A DNA stretch of 64,000 nt from Streptomyces formicae (lineage in GTDB: Bacteria > Actinomycetota > Actinomycetes > Streptomycetales > Streptomycetaceae), in NCBI RefSeq assembly GCF_002556545.1, contig NZ_CP022685.1, positions 5,558,001-5,622,000 of the forward strand. Reading direction: 5' to 3'. Shown here piece by piece: positions 40,726-50,440 of this stretch (position 1 is its first letter; each line of letters starts with the position of its first letter). The translations under genes were made by a program, and so were the position numbers. Below the pieces are notes generated by a model. The model was not told the DNA's origin. It ran no database searches and saw only the letters and a list, made by a program, of their open reading frames with translations.

Positions 40726-41144
40726 TGGCTATTCGTCACCAGAGCATCGCGTCCAAGGCTGCGAAGGCCGCCAAGGCCGCGCGTGTCGCCAAGGCGAAGC
40801 GCATCGCGACCGAGGGCAAGATCGCTGTTGAGCCCACCCCGCTGAGCAAGTCCTTCTCGGACCCGCGCGACGTCCTCGTCAAGCCGGTCGTCTCCGAGAA
40901 GTCGTACGCGCTGCTCGACGAGGGCAAGTACACGTTCATCGTGGCCCCCGGCTCCAACAAGACCCAGATCAAGCAGGCCGTCGAGGCGGTCTTCTCGGTC
41001 AAGGTCACCGGGGTCAACACGATCAACCGTCAGGGCAAGCGGAAGCGTACGCGCACCGGGTTCGGCAAGCGTGCCGACACCAAGCGCGCCATCGTGACCC
41101 TTGCTGAGGGCGACCGTATCGACATCTTCGGCCAGGCCTCCTAA
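40725..41144 (+). CDS. rplW: 50S ribosomal protein L23
   Basis: A 139-residue protein at the tunnel exit, docking site for trigger factor and SRP. It has an N-terminal extension of about 40 residues rich in Ala/Lys before the core [20 protein letters not shown], as in other Streptomyces. ATG overlaps the rplD stop. Confidence 0.96.
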   Translation: MAIRHQSIASKAAKAAKAARVAKAKRIATEGKIAVEPTPLSKSFSDPRDVLVKPVVSEKSYALLDEGKYTFIVAPGSNKTQIKQAVEAVFSVKVTGVNTINRQGKRKRTRTGFGKRADTKRAIVTLAEGDRIDIFGQAS

Positions 41145-41183
41145 CGGAGCGCCCTGGTCCGAATATCGGACGAGGACTGAGAA

Positions 41184-42020
41184 ATGGGAATCCGCAAGTA
41201 CAAGCCGACTACGCCGGGCCGTCGTGGCTCCAGCGTCGCCGACTTCGTCGAGGTAACGCGGTCCACGCCGGAGAAGTCGCTGGTCCGCCCGCTGCACAGC
41301 AAGGGCGGCCGTAACAACGCCGGTCGGATCACCGTTCGCCACCAGGGTGGCGGACACAAGCGCGCCTTCCGCGTGATCGACTTCCGTCGTCACGACAAGG
41401 ACGGCGTGCCGGCGAAGGTCGCGCACATCGAGTACGACCCCAACCGCACCGCGCGCATCGCGCTGCTGCACTACGCGGACGGCGAGAAGCGCTACATCCT
41501 CGCCCCGCGCGGCACGCAGCAGGGTGACCGGATTGAGAGCGGCCCCGGTGCCGACATCAAGCCCGGCAACAACATGGCGCTGCGCAACATCCCGGTGGGT
41601 ACGACGCTCCACGCCATCGAGCTGCGGCCCGGCGGCGGCGCGAAGTTCGCCCGTTCCGCGGGTGCCTCCGTGCAGCTGCTCGCGAAGGAAGGCGCCATGG
41701 CGCACCTTCGCATGCCGTCCGGCGAGATCCGTCTTGTCGACGTGCGCTGCCGCGCCACCATCGGCGAGGTCGGCAATGCCGAGCAGTCGAACATCAACTG
41801 GGGCAAGGCCGGCCGCATGCGCTGGAAGGGCGTCCGCCCGACCGTGCGTGGTGTCGTGATGAACCCGGTCGACCACCCGCACGGTGGTGGTGAAGGCAAG
41901 ACCTCCGGTGGTCGCCACCCGGTCTCGCCGTGGGGCAAGAAGGAGGGTCGTACTCGTGATCGCAACAAGGCGAGCAACAAGTACATCGTCCGCCGCCGCA
42001 AGTCGAACAAGAAGCGCTAG
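41184..42020 (+). CDS. rplB: 50S ribosomal protein L2
   Basis: A 278-residue protein required for subunit joining and peptidyl transfer. [20 protein letters not shown] near the C-terminus contains the conserved His loop. It follows rplW after 39 nt with GGACTGAG upstream. Confidence 0.97.
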   Translation: MGIRKYKPTTPGRRGSSVADFVEVTRSTPEKSLVRPLHSKGGRNNAGRITVRHQGGGHKRAFRVIDFRRHDKDGVPAKVAHIEYDPNRTARIALLHYADGEKRYILAPRGTQQGDRIESGPGADIKPGNNMALRNIPVGTTLHAIELRPGGGAKFARSAGASVQLLAKEGAMAHLRMPSGEIRLVDVRCRATIGEVGNAEQSNINWGKAGRMRWKGVRPTVRGVVMNPVDHPHGGGEGKTSGGRHPVSPWGKKEGRTRDRNKASNKYIVRRRKSNKKR

Positions 42021-42032
42021 GAGCGGGTTTAG

Positions 42033-42314
42033 ATGCCGCGCAGTCTCAAGAAGGGACCCTTCGTTGACGGCCACCTCGTAAAGAAGGTGGACGCTCAGAA
42101 CGAAGCCGGTTCCAAGAACGTCATCAAGACCTGGTCCCGTCGCTCGATGATCATCCCCAGCATGCTGGGTCACACCATCGCGGTGCACAACGGCAAGACC
42201 CACATCCCGGTGTTCGTCACCGAGTCGATGGTCGGCCACAAGCTCGGCGAGTTCTCGCCGACGCGCACCTTCCGGGGTCACGTCAAGGACGACCGGAAGT
42301 CGAAGCGCCGCTAA
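42033..42314 (+). CDS. rpsS: 30S ribosomal protein S19
   Basis: A 93-residue protein of the 30S head. [19 protein letters not shown] and the C-terminal [11 protein letters not shown] are standard. It lies 12 nt after rplB. Confidence 0.97.
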   Translation: MPRSLKKGPFVDGHLVKKVDAQNEAGSKNVIKTWSRRSMIIPSMLGHTIAVHNGKTHIPVFVTESMVGHKLGEFSPTRTFRGHVKDDRKSKRR

Positions 42315-42356
42315 GGCGGGGTGGAATCGACTATGACTAACACCGAAGGGACAACC

Positions 42357-42704
42357 ATGGAAGCCAGGGCCCAGGCGCGGTACATCCGCGTCACGCCCAT
42401 GAAGGCCCGCCGCGTGGTGGACCTCATCCGTGGCATGGATGCCACGGAGGCTCAGGCGGTCCTGCGTTTCGCCCCGCAGGCCGCGAGCGTGCCGGTCGGC
42501 AAGGTGCTGGACAGCGCCATTGCCAACGCCGCGCACAACTACGACCACTCTGACGCCTCTTCGCTGGTCATCAGCGAGGCGTACGTGGATGAGGGCCCGA
42601 CCCTGAAGCGGTTCCGTCCGCGTGCCCAGGGCCGTGCCTACCGGATCCGTAAGCGGACCAGCCACATCACCGTGGTCGTCAGCAGCAAGGAAGGAACCCG
42701 GTAA
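42357..42704 (+). CDS. rplV: 50S ribosomal protein L22
   Basis: A 115-residue protein with a tunnel-lining hairpin ([20 protein letters not shown]). ATG 42357 is preferred: GAAGGGA sits 7 nt upstream and the family N-terminus [14 protein letters not shown] begins here. Starts at 42321 or 42333 would add 12 or 8 residues. The last A of its stop is the first base of the rpsC ATG. Confidence 0.95.
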   Translation: MEARAQARYIRVTPMKARRVVDLIRGMDATEAQAVLRFAPQAASVPVGKVLDSAIANAAHNYDHSDASSLVISEAYVDEGPTLKRFRPRAQGRAYRIRKRTSHITVVVSSKEGTR

Positions 42705-43546
42705 TGGGCCAGAAGGTAAACCCGCACGGGTTCCGGCTCGGTGTCACGACCGACTTCAAGTCGCGTTGGTACGCCGACAAGCTGTACAAGGACTACGTCA
42801 AGGAAGACGTCGCCATCCGTCGGATGATGACGTCCGGCATGGAGCGCGCCGGCATCTCGAAGGTGGAGATCGAGCGCACCCGTGACCGCGTGCGTGTGGA
42901 CATCCACACCGCTCGTCCCGGCATCGTCATCGGCCGCCGTGGCGCCGAGGCCGACCGCATCCGCGGTGACCTCGAGAAGCTCACGGGCAAGCAGGTCCAG
43001 CTGAACATCCTCGAGGTCAAGAACCCCGAGGTCGACGCTCAGCTCGTGGCCCAGGCCGTGGCGGAGCAGCTGTCCTCCCGCGTCTCCTTCCGTCGCGCCA
43101 TGCGTAAGAGCATGCAGTCGTCGATGAAGGCCGGCGCCAAGGGCATCAAGATCCAGTGCGGTGGCCGTCTCGGCGGCGCCGAGATGTCCCGCTCGGAGTT
43201 CTACCGCGAGGGCCGTGTGCCCCTGCACACGCTCCGCGCGAACGTCGACTACGGCTTCTTCGAGGCCAAGACGACCTTCGGCCGCATCGGCGTGAAGGTC
43301 TGGATCTACAAGGGCGACGTCAAGAACATCGCCGAGGTTCGCGCCGAGAACGCCGCTGCCCGTGCGGGCAACCGCCCGGCCCGTGGCGGCGGCAACGACC
43401 GTCCGGCCCGTGGTGGCCGTGGTGGCGAGCGTGGCGGCCGCGGCCGCAAGCCGCAGCAGCAGTCCGCGCCGGCTGCCGAGGCCCCCAAGGCCGACGCTCC
43501 CGCCGCTGCCGCTCCGGCTGCTGAGAGCACCGGAACGGAGGCCTGA
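42704..43546 (+). CDS. rpsC: 30S ribosomal protein S3 with long RG/Ala-Pro tail
   Basis: A 280-residue KH-domain protein at the mRNA entry site, with helicase-related function. The core is [12 protein letters not shown] through VWIYKGDV (to about residue 210). A low-complexity tail of about 60 residues follows: first RG-rich ([17 protein letters not shown]), then Ala/Pro-rich. Such tails are found in actinobacteria. Confidence 0.97.
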   Translation: MGQKVNPHGFRLGVTTDFKSRWYADKLYKDYVKEDVAIRRMMTSGMERAGISKVEIERTRDRVRVDIHTARPGIVIGRRGAEADRIRGDLEKLTGKQVQLNILEVKNPEVDAQLVAQAVAEQLSSRVSFRRAMRKSMQSSMKAGAKGIKIQCGGRLGGAEMSRSEFYREGRVPLHTLRANVDYGFFEAKTTFGRIGVKVWIYKGDVKNIAEVRAENAAARAGNRPARGGGNDRPARGGRGGERGGRGRKPQQQSAPAAEAPKADAPAAAAPAAESTGTEA

Positions 43547-43551
43547 CCGAA

Positions 43552-43971
43552 ATGCTGATCCCCCGTAGGGTCAAGCACCGCAAGCAGCACCACCCGAAGC
43601 GCAGCGGTATGTCCAAGGGTGGCACGCAGGTTGCGTTCGGCGAGTACGGCATCCAGGCGCTGACCCCGGCGTACGTGACGAACCGTCAGATCGAGGCCGC
43701 TCGTATCGCCATGACGCGTCACATCAAGCGTGGCGGCAAGGTCTGGATCAACATCTACCCGGACCGCCCCCTCACCAAGAAGCCTGCCGAGACCCGCATG
43801 GGTTCCGGTAAGGGTTCGCCTGAGTGGTGGATCGCCAACGTCAAGCCCGGACGCGTGATGTTCGAGCTGTCGTACCCCAACGAGAAGATCGCGCGTGAGG
43901 CGCTGACTCGTGCAGCGCACAAGCTGCCGATGAAGTGCAAGATCGTTAAGCGCGAGGCAGGTGAAGCGTGA
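43552..43971 (+). CDS. rplP: 50S ribosomal protein L16
   Basis: A 139-residue protein that positions A-site tRNA. It begins [20 protein letters not shown] and has [18 protein letters not shown]. Starts 5 nt after rpsC; its TGA overlaps the GTG-ATG start region of rpmC. Confidence 0.97.
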   Translation: MLIPRRVKHRKQHHPKRSGMSKGGTQVAFGEYGIQALTPAYVTNRQIEAARIAMTRHIKRGGKVWINIYPDRPLTKKPAETRMGSGKGSPEWWIANVKPGRVMFELSYPNEKIAREALTRAAHKLPMKCKIVKREAGEA

Positions 43972-44195
43972 TGTCGGCGGGAACCAAGGCGTCCGAGCTG
44001 CGCGAACTGGGTGACGAGGAGCTTCTCAACAAGCTTCGCGAAGCCAAGGAAGAGCTGTTCAACCTCCGCTTCCAGGCGGCGACCGGTCAGCTCGAGAACC
44101 ACGGCCGGCTCAAGGCCGTCCGTAAGGACATCGCGCGGATCTACACCCTGATGCGTGAGCGCGAGCTGGGCATCGAGACGGTGGAGAGCGCCTGA
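43971..44195 (+). CDS. rpmC: 50S ribosomal protein L29
   Basis: A 74-residue helical protein near the tunnel exit. [20 protein letters not shown] begins at ATG 43971, which matches other Streptomyces; a GTG three nt earlier would add one Met. Its TGA overlaps the rpsQ ATG. Confidence 0.95.
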   Translation: MSAGTKASELRELGDEELLNKLREAKEELFNLRFQAATGQLENHGRLKAVRKDIARIYTLMRERELGIETVESA

Positions 44196-44479
44196 TGAGC
44201 GAGAACAACGTGACTGAGACGAAGACCGACCGCGGCTTCCGCAAGACCCGTCAGGGTCTGGTCGTCAGCGACAAGATGGACAAGACCGTCGTCGTCGCTG
44301 TCGAGGACCGCGTGACGCACGCGCTGTACGGCAAGGTCATCCGCCGTACGAACAAGCTCAAGGCGCACGACGAGCAGAACGCTGCCGGCGTCGGCGACCG
44401 CGTCCTCCTGATGGAGACGCGTCCGCTGTCGGCGACCAAGCGCTGGCGCATCGTCGAGATCCTCGAGAAGGCCAAGTAG
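44195..44479 (+). CDS. rpsQ: 30S ribosomal protein S17
   Basis: A 94-residue early-assembly 30S protein with an OB fold. [20 protein letters not shown] and [20 protein letters not shown] are diagnostic. ATG overlaps the rpmC stop. It is followed by three hairpins that divide it from rplN. Confidence 0.97.
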   Translation: MSENNVTETKTDRGFRKTRQGLVVSDKMDKTVVVAVEDRVTHALYGKVIRRTNKLKAHDEQNAAGVGDRVLLMETRPLSATKRWRIVEILEKAK

Positions 44480-44481
44480 GT

Positions 44482-44578
44482 AATTCCCGCAAGGGAATTC
44501 CACAAGTACAGCTCTGAGGGGTTTCCCTCAGGGTTCGTTCCGCCAGGCTCCCGGGGCAGTTCACTGAACTGCCCCGGG
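44482..44578 (+). terminator. Three consecutive hairpins between rpsQ and rplN
   Basis: Hairpin 1: AATTCCC/GGGAATT (44482-44499). Hairpin 2: CTGAGGG/CCCTCAG (44514-44531). Hairpin 3: CCCGGGGCAGTTCA and its complement with a 1-nt centre (44550-44578). The third is strong enough to be a terminator. The region may end or attenuate the S10 operon before the spc operon. Confidence 0.7.
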
Positions 44579-44606
44579 GGAACCGGCAGACAAACAGGAG
44601 ATAGAC

Positions 44607-44975
44607 GTGATCCAGCAGGAGTCGCGACTGCGCGTCGCCGACAACACGGGTGCGAAGGAAATTCTCACCATCCGTGTTCTCGGTGGCTCGGGTCGCCGCT
44701 ACGCGGGCATCGGTGACGTCATCGTCGCCACCGTCAAGGACGCGATCCCCGGTGGCAACGTGAAGAAGGGTGACGTCGTCAAGGCGGTCATCGTTCGCAC
44801 CGTCAAGGAGCGCCGCCGCCCGGACGGCTCGTACATCCGCTTCGACGAGAACGCCGCCGTCATTCTGAAGAACGACGGCGACCCTCGCGGCACCCGTATC
44901 TTCGGCCCCGTCGGCCGTGAGCTGCGCGAGAAGAAGTTCATGAAGATCATCTCGCTCGCGCCGGAGGTGCTGTAA
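44607..44975 (+). CDS. rplN: 50S ribosomal protein L14
   Basis: A 122-residue protein at the subunit interface. [20 protein letters not shown] and the final [10 protein letters not shown] are typical. GTG 44607 follows CAGGAGATAG. First gene of the spc part; rplX follows after 2 nt. Confidence 0.97.
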   Translation: MIQQESRLRVADNTGAKEILTIRVLGGSGRRYAGIGDVIVATVKDAIPGGNVKKGDVVKAVIVRTVKERRRPDGSYIRFDENAAVILKNDGDPRGTRIFGPVGRELREKKFMKIISLAPEVL

Positions 44976-44977
44976 GC

Positions 44978-45301
44978 ATGAAGATCAAGAAGGGCGACCT
45001 GGTCCAGGTCATCACCGGTAAGGACAAGGGCAAGCAGGGCAAGGTCATTGCCGCTTACCCGCGCGACGAGCGCGTCCTGGTCGAGGGTGTCAACCGGGTC
45101 AAGAAGCACACGAAGGCCGGCCCGACCGCCAGCGGCTCGCAGGCCGGCGGCATCGTGACCACCGAGGCCCCCGTCCACGTCTCCAACGTCCAGCTGGTCG
45201 TGGAGAAGGACGGCAACAAGGTTGTCACGCGTGTCGGTTACCGCTTCGACGACGAGGGCAACAAGATCCGCGTTGCCAAGCGGACGGGTGAGGACATCTG
45301 A
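44978..45301 (+). CDS. rplX: 50S ribosomal protein L24
   Basis: A 107-residue KOW-domain assembly initiator of the large subunit. [20 protein letters not shown] is the KOW motif. Its TGA overlaps the rplE ATG. Confidence 0.97.
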   Translation: MKIKKGDLVQVITGKDKGKQGKVIAAYPRDERVLVEGVNRVKKHTKAGPTASGSQAGGIVTTEAPVHVSNVQLVVEKDGNKVVTRVGYRFDDEGNKIRVAKRTGEDI

Positions 45302-45858
45302 TGACGACCACCACCACTCCGCGTCTCAAGACGAAGTACCGCGAGGAGATCGCGGGCAAGCTGCAGGAAGAGTTCTCGTACGAGAACGTCATGCAGACCC
45401 CCGGCCTGGTCAAGATCGTGGTCAACATGGGTGTCGGCGACGCCGCCCGTGACTCGAAGCTGATCGACGGCGCCATCCGCGACCTCACCACGATCACCGG
45501 TCAGAAGCCGGCCGTGACGAAGGCCCGGAAGTCCATCGCGCAGTTCAAGCTGCGCGAGGGCCAGCCGATCGGCTGCCACGTCACGCTCCGTGGCGACCGC
45601 ATGTGGGAGTTCCTGGACCGCACCCTGTCGCTCGCGCTGCCGCGCATCCGCGACTTCCGTGGTCTGTCCCCCAAGCAGTTCGACGGCCGTGGCAACTACA
45701 CCTTCGGTCTCACGGAGCAGGTCATGTTCCACGAGATCGACCAGGACAAGATCGACCGCGTCCGGGGTATGGACATCACCGTGGTGACCACGGCGACCAA
45801 CGACGCTGAGGGCCGTGCGCTCCTTCGTCACCTCGGCTTCCCGTTCAAGGAGGCGTAA
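45301..45858 (+). CDS. rplE: 50S ribosomal protein L5
   Basis: A 185-residue protein of the central protuberance that binds 5S rRNA and contacts P-site t[23 protein letters not shown] and [20 protein letters not shown] segments are present (here [18 protein letters not shown]). Coupled to rplX. Confidence 0.97.
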   Translation: MTTTTTPRLKTKYREEIAGKLQEEFSYENVMQTPGLVKIVVNMGVGDAARDSKLIDGAIRDLTTITGQKPAVTKARKSIAQFKLREGQPIGCHVTLRGDRMWEFLDRTLSLALPRIRDFRGLSPKQFDGRGNYTFGLTEQVMFHEIDQDKIDRVRGMDITVVTTATNDAEGRALLRHLGFPFKEA

Positions 45859-45863
45859 GCGAG

Positions 45864-46049
45864 ATGGCGAAGAAGGCTCTCATTGCCAAGGCTGCTCGTA
45901 AGCCCAAGTTCGGTGTGCGCGCGTACACCCGCTGCCAGCGCTGCGGCCGTCCGCACTCCGTGTACCGCAAGTTCGGCCTGTGCCGCGTGTGCCTTCGTGA
46001 GATGGCTCACCGTGGCGAGCTGCCGGGCGTGACCAAGAGCTCCTGGTAG
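45864..46049 (+). CDS. rpsZ: 30S ribosomal protein S14 type Z (zinc form)
   Basis: A 61-residue protein with two CxxC pairs (CQRC, residues 24 and 27; CRVC, 40 and 43), the zinc-binding short S14. It sits in the head of the 30S subunit. The standard Streptomyces complement also has a longer Cys-free S14 elsewhere. The 221-nt gap to rpsH follows. Confidence 0.96.
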   Translation: MAKKALIAKAARKPKFGVRAYTRCQRCGRPHSVYRKFGLCRVCLREMAHRGELPGVTKSSW

Positions 46050-46103
46050 TCCCCCTGCCCCTTGGGCATACGGGATTGTCTGGATCTCTCGGTAAGTAAA
46101 GGG

Positions 46104-46136
46104 TTGGCAGATGCCGTCCTCCACATGGCTTAGGCT
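46104..46136 (+). promoter_or_regulatory. Possible internal promoter before rpsH
   Basis: TAGGCT at 46131-46136 fits the Streptomyces -10 pattern, with TTGGCA at 46104-46109 upstream. The 21-nt spacing is too long for a standard promoter, so the call is tentative. The 221-nt gap would otherwise be unexplained inside a ribosomal operon. Confidence 0.3.
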
Positions 46137-46270
46137 AGGAGGGTTGGGCGTCTGCCGCCCTGACCGACTTACTACGCCGTAGGTCCCCGCGCCGCACCCG
46201 TCCCGCCTCTGAGTGGGGAGAGGGATGGCGCAGATAGGAAACCACGGCGAGAGAGGCCGAAGGCCAATTC

Positions 46271-46669
46271 ATGACCATGACTGATCCGATCGCGGACATG
46301 CTGACTCGTCTGCGTAACGCGAACTCGGCGTACCACGACTCCGTGGCTATGCCGCACAGCAAGATCAAGTCTCACATCGCGGAGATCCTCCAGCAGGAGG
46401 GCTTCATCACGGGCTGGAAGGTCGAGGACGCCGAGGTCGGCAAGAACCTCGTTCTCGAGCTGAAGTTCGGCCCGAACCGTGAGCGCTCCATCGCGGGCAT
46501 CAAGCGGATCTCCAAGCCCGGTCTCCGGGTTTACGCGAAGTCCACCAACCTGCCGAAGGTCCTCGGCGGCCTCGGCGTGGCGATCATCTCCACGTCGCAC
46601 GGTCTCCTGACCGGCCAGCAGGCAGGCAAGAAGGGCGTAGGTGGGGAAGTCCTCGCCTACGTCTGGTAG
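46271..46669 (+). CDS. rpsH: 30S ribosomal protein S8
   Basis: A 132-residue central-domain 30S protein, and in E. coli the repressor of the spc operon. [20 protein letters not shown] and the C-terminal GGEVLAYVW are typical. ATG 46271 lies after a weak site. Confidence 0.97.
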   Translation: MTMTDPIADMLTRLRNANSAYHDSVAMPHSKIKSHIAEILQQEGFITGWKVEDAEVGKNLVLELKFGPNRERSIAGIKRISKPGLRVYAKSTNLPKVLGGLGVAIISTSHGLLTGQQAGKKGVGGEVLAYVW

Positions 46670-46690
46670 TCGGGAACGGAGGAATAGCTA

Positions 46691-47230
46691 ATGTCGCGTA
46701 TTGGCAAGCTCCCCATCACGGTTCCCGCCGGCGTGGACGTCACCATCGACGGCCAGACGGTCGCGGTCAAGGGCCCCAAGGGTTCCCTGAGCCACACCGT
46801 CGTCGCGCCGATCGAGATCGCTAAGGGTGAGGACGGCGTTCTGAACGTCACCCGCCCGAACGACGAGCGTCAGAACAAGGCCCTGCACGGCCTGTCCCGC
46901 ACGCTGGTGGCGAACATGATCACCGGCGTGACCCAGGGTTACGTGAAGAAGCTCGAAATCAGCGGTGTCGGTTACCGCGTCCTGGCGAAGGGCTCCAACC
47001 TGGAGTTCTCGCTCGGCTACAGCCACCCGATCCTGATCGAGGCGCCCGAGGGCATCTCCTTCAAGGTCGAATCGGCGACCAAGTTCTCGGTCGAGGGCAT
47101 CGACAAGCAGAAGGTCGGCGAGGTTGCGGCCAACATCCGCAAGCTGCGCAAGCCCGACCCGTACAAGGCCAAGGGCGTCAAGTACGAAGGCGAAGTCATC
47201 CGCCGCAAGGTCGGAAAGGCGGGTAAGTAA
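46691..47230 (+). CDS. rplF: 50S ribosomal protein L6
   Basis: A 179-residue protein near the factor-binding site. [20 protein letters not shown] and the C-terminal [19 protein letters not shown] are standard. It begins 21 nt after rpsH. Confidence 0.97.
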   Translation: MSRIGKLPITVPAGVDVTIDGQTVAVKGPKGSLSHTVVAPIEIAKGEDGVLNVTRPNDERQNKALHGLSRTLVANMITGVTQGYVKKLEISGVGYRVLAKGSNLEFSLGYSHPILIEAPEGISFKVESATKFSVEGIDKQKVGEVAANIRKLRKPDPYKAKGVKYEGEVIRRKVGKAGK

Positions 47231-47233
47231 GCC

Positions 47234-47617
47234 ATGGCATACGGTGTCAAGATTGCTAAGGGCGACGCTTACAAGCGTGCTGCCATCAAGCGTCGTCACA
47301 TCCGCATCCGTAAGCACATCTCGGGTACGGCTGAGCGTCCGCGCCTGGTCGTGACGCGCTCGAACCGCCACATCGTGGCCCAGGTCATCGACGACATCAA
47401 GGGTCACACCCTTGCGTCGGCCTCGACCCTGGACACCACGATCCGCGGGGCCGAGGGCGACAAGTCCGCGGCTGCCAAGTCGGTCGGCGCCCTGGTCGCC
47501 GAGCGTGCCAAGGCCGCCGGTGTCGAGACTGTCGTGTTCGACCGTGGTGGTAACCAGTACGCCGGGCGCATCGCCGCCCTGGCGGACGCCGCCCGCGAAG
47601 CCGGACTCAAGTTCTGA
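47234..47617 (+). CDS. rplR: 50S ribosomal protein L18
   Basis: A 127-residue 5S rRNA-binding protein. [20 protein letters not shown] and [20 protein letters not shown] are diagnostic. It begins 3 nt after rplF. Confidence 0.97.
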   Translation: MAYGVKIAKGDAYKRAAIKRRHIRIRKHISGTAERPRLVVTRSNRHIVAQVIDDIKGHTLASASTLDTTIRGAEGDKSAAAKSVGALVAERAKAAGVETVVFDRGGNQYAGRIAALADAAREAGLKF

Positions 47618-47658
47618 GTCGGTTCCGTAGCTAGCGGAAACAGAGAGAGGTAATTCCA

Positions 47659-48261
47659 ATGGCTGGACCCCAGCGCCGCGGTGGCGGTGCCGGTGGCGGC
47701 GAGCGGCGGGACCGGAAGGGTCGCGACGGTGGCGCTGCCGCCGAGAAGACCGCATACGTTGAGCGCGTTGTCGCGATCAACCGTGTCGCCAAGGTTGTGA
47801 AGGGTGGTCGTCGCTTCAGCTTCACTGCGCTCGTCGTAGTGGGCGACGGTGACGGCACCGTGGGTGTCGGTTACGGCAAGGCCAAGGAGGTGCCGGCCGC
47901 CATCGCCAAGGGTGTTGAGGAGGCCAAGAAGCACTTCTTCAAGGTCCCCCGTATCCAGGGCACCATCCCGCACCCGATCCAGGGCGAGAAGGCCGCGGGC
48001 GTCGTCCTGCTCAAGCCTGCTTCCCCCGGTACCGGTGTTATCGCCGGTGGCCCGGTGCGTGCCGTGCTCGAGTGCGCCGGCGTTCACGACATCCTGTCGA
48101 AGTCCCTGGGCTCCGACAACGCGATCAACATCGTGCACGCGACCGTGGCGGCCCTCAAGGGCCTGCAGCGTCCCGAGGAGATCGCGGCTCGCCGTGGTCT
48201 GCCCCTCGAGGACGTCGCCCCCGCGGCTCTCCTTCGTGCACGTGCCGGGGCGGGTGCGTAA
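47659..48261 (+). CDS. rpsE: 30S ribosomal protein S5
   Basis: A 200-residue protein at the mRNA entry channel, important for accuracy. It has an N-terminal Gly/Arg-rich extension (about residues 3-25) before [20 protein letters not shown]. The last A of its stop starts the rpmD ATG. Confidence 0.97.
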   Translation: MAGPQRRGGGAGGGERRDRKGRDGGAAAEKTAYVERVVAINRVAKVVKGGRRFSFTALVVVGDGDGTVGVGYGKAKEVPAAIAKGVEEAKKHFFKVPRIQGTIPHPIQGEKAAGVVLLKPASPGTGVIAGGPVRAVLECAGVHDILSKSLGSDNAINIVHATVAALKGLQRPEEIAARRGLPLEDVAPAALLRARAGAGA

Positions 48262-48443
48262 TGGCTCGCCTCAAGGTCACGCAGACGAAGTCGTACATCG
48301 GCAGCAAGCAGAACCACCGCGACACCCTGCGCTCCCTTGGTCTCAAGGGCATCAACACGCAGGTCGTCAAGGAGGACCGCCCCGAGTTCCGCGGAATGGT
48401 GCACACCGTCCGCCACCTCGTGACGGTTGAGGAGGTCGACTGA
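48261..48443 (+). CDS. rpmD: 50S ribosomal protein L30
   Basis: A 60-residue protein: [20 protein letters not shown], then a short alpha/beta core ending [12 protein letters not shown]. It is present in most but not all bacteria. Coupled to rpsE by overlap; rplO starts 1 nt after its stop. Confidence 0.97.
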   Translation: MARLKVTQTKSYIGSKQNHRDTLRSLGLKGINTQVVKEDRPEFRGMVHTVRHLVTVEEVD

Positions 48444-48444
48444 C

Positions 48445-48900
48445 ATGGCGGAGCAGAACCCGCTGAAGGTCCACAACCTCCGGCCCGCCCCGGGCGCCAA
48501 GACCGCCAAGACCCGTGTGGGTCGTGGTGAGGCGTCCAAGGGTAAGACCGCTGGTCGTGGTACCAAGGGCACCAAGGCCCGTTACCAGGTTCCGGAGCGC
48601 TTCGAGGGTGGCCAGATGCCCCTCCACATGCGTCTCCCGAAGCTCAAGGGCTTCAAGAACCCGTTCAAGACCGAGTTCCAGGTCGTGAACCTCGACAAGC
48701 TGAGCGCGCTGTTCCCCGAGGGGGGCGAGGTCACCGTCGAGGCCCTCGTGGCCAAGGGTGCGGTTCGCAAGAACAGCCTCGTCAAGGTCCTCGGCCAGGG
48801 TGAGGTCACCGTGGCGCTGCAGGTGACGGTTGACGCCGTCTCCGGCTCCGCCAAGGAGAAGATCACCGCCGCCGGCGGTACCGTCACCGAGCTCGTCTGA
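48445..48900 (+). CDS. rplO: 50S ribosomal protein L15
   Basis: A 151-residue assembly protein. The N-terminus [20 protein letters not shown] is Gly/Lys rich and the C-terminal domain ends [13 protein letters not shown] 48445 matches the family start MAEQNPLK. It is the last gene before a terminator. Confidence 0.96.
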   Translation: MAEQNPLKVHNLRPAPGAKTAKTRVGRGEASKGKTAGRGTKGTKARYQVPERFEGGQMPLHMRLPKLKGFKNPFKTEFQVVNLDKLSALFPEGGEVTVEALVAKGAVRKNSLVKVLGQGEVTVALQVTVDAVSGSAKEKITAAGGTVTELV

Positions 48901-48937
48901 TATTCCCTCAGACGTGTCGATGACATGAGCGATTCCC

Positions 48938-48973
48938 AACCGGGGATGCCCCACAAAAGGGGCATCCCCGGTT
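48938..48973 (+). terminator. Terminator of the spc operon after rplO
   Basis: AACCGGGGATGCCCC (48938-48952) pairs perfectly with GGGGCATCCCCGGTT (48959-48973), a 15-bp stem with loop ACAAAA, 38 nt after rplO. secY must therefore have its own promoter or depend on read-through. Confidence 0.88.
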
Positions 48974-49027
48974 GGTCGTTCCTAGGGGGGCACGGTCGCC
49001 GGTAAGGTGGCGTGCACTGTCTAAGCT

Positions 49028-49055
49028 CCGTGCGGTCTGCCCGCACGGTTTTCTT
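49028..49055 (+). promoter_or_regulatory. Terminator-like hairpin with U-tract in the secY leader
   Basis: CCGTGCGG (49028-49035) pairs with CCGCACGG (49041-49048), followed directly by TTTTCTT. An intrinsic terminator in this position, between the rplO terminator and secY, would work as an attenuator of the secY-adk-map transcript. Confidence 0.6.
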
Positions 49056-49126
49056 GACTGATACGTATTCGTCGAACCTCAGACCACCACCTCTGGCGCA
49101 CGCGCGCGGGGGTCGCAGGAGGCACC

Positions 49127-50440
49127 GTGCTCACCGCGTTCGCCCGGGCGTTCAAGACGCCCGACCTGCGCAAGAAGCTGCTCTTCACGCTCGGGATCAT
49201 CGTGATCTACCGGATCGGTACGCACGTGCCGATTCCGGGAGTTGACTACACCAACGTCCAGCAGTGCATCGACCAGGCCAACTCGAACCAGGGCCTGTTC
49301 GGTCTCGTCAACATGTTCAGTGGTGGCGCGCTGCTGCAGATCACGATCTTCGCCCTCGGCATCATGCCGTACATCACGGCGAGCATCATTCTGCAGCTGC
49401 TGACCGTGGTGATCCCCCGGCTCGAGGCCCTCAAGAAGGAGGGCCAGGCCGGCACGGCGAAGATCACGCAGTACACGCGCTACCTGACCATCGCGCTCGC
49501 GATCCTTCAGGGCACGGGCCTGGTCGCCACCGCCCGCACCGGCACCCTGTTCCAGGGCTGCTCGGTCGCCAGCGAGATCGTTCCTGACCAGTCGATCTTC
49601 GTCACCGTCACGATGGTCATCACCATGACCGCCGGTACGGCGTGCGTCATGTGGCTCGGTGAGCTCATCACCGACCGCGGCATCGGCAACGGCATGTCCA
49701 TCCTGATGTTCATCTCGATCGCCGCCACCTTCCCGAGCGCCCTGTGGGCCATCAAGCAGCAGGGTGACCTCGCGGGCGGCTGGATCGAGTTCGGCACCGT
49801 CATCGCGGTCGGTCTCGTCATGGTCGGTCTGGTGGTCTTCGTCGAGCAGGCGCAGCGCCGCATTCCCGTCCAGTACGCGAAGCGAATGATCGGCCGCCGG
49901 TCCTACGGCGGAACGTCGACGTACATTCCGCTGAAGGTCAATCAGGCGGGCATCATCCCTGTGATCTTCGCCTCCTCGCTGCTCTACATTCCTGCGCTCG
50001 TCGCCCAGTTCGCGGGTGGCCAGTCGGGATGGAAGACGTGGATCGAGGCGAACCTGACCAAGGGTGACCACCCGATTTACATCGCCACGTACTTCGTTCT
50101 GATCGTCTTCTTCGCCTTCTTCTACGTCGCGATCTCCTTCAACCCCGAGGAAGTCGCCGACAACATGAAGAAGTATGGTGGCTTCATCCCGGGCATCCGG
50201 GCTGGCCGTCCGACCGCTGAGTATCTGAGCTACGTACTCAACCGGATCACATGGCCGGGTTCGCTGTATCTGGGTCTGATCGCTCTTGTGCCGACGATGG
50301 CGTTGGTGGGCTTCGGGGCTAACCAGAACTTCCCGTTCGGCGGGACGAGCATCCTCATCATCGTGGGTGTGGGTCTGGAAACCGTGAAGCAGATCGAGAG
50401 CCAGCTCCAGCAGCGCAATTACGAAGGGTTCCTCCGCTGA
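49127..50440 (+). CDS. secY: Preprotein translocase subunit SecY
   Basis: A 437-residue protein with 10 membrane spans that forms the Sec channel with SecE and SecG. GTHVPIPGVDYTNVQ and the loop segment FYVAISFNPEEVADNMKKYG followed by GFIPGIR are conserved. GTG 49127 follows AGGAGG. TGA overlaps the adk ATG. Confidence 0.97.
   Translation: MLTAFARAFKTPDLRKKLLFTLGIIVIYRIGTHVPIPGVDYTNVQQCIDQANSNQGLFGLVNMFSGGALLQITIFALGIMPYITASIILQLLTVVIPRLEALKKEGQAGTAKITQYTRYLTIALAILQGTGLVATARTGTLFQGCSVASEIVPDQSIFVTVTMVITMTAGTACVMWLGELITDRGIGNGMSILMFISIAATFPSALWAIKQQGDLAGGWIEFGTVIAVGLVMVGLVVFVEQAQRRIPVQYAKRMIGRRSYGGTSTYIPLKVNQAGIIPVIFASSLLYIPALVAQFAGGQSGWKTWIEANLTKGDHPIYIATYFVLIVFFAFFYVAISFNPEEVADNMKKYGGFIPGIRAGRPTAEYLSYVLNRITWPGSLYLGLIALVPTMALVGFGANQNFPFGGTSILIIVGVGLETVKQIESQLQQRNYEGFLR

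Noticed and set aside
40362..42665. Open frame of 767 codons on the minus strand across rplD-rplV
   Set aside because: Shadow of ribosomal protein genes in the opposite frame; no RBS and no domain.
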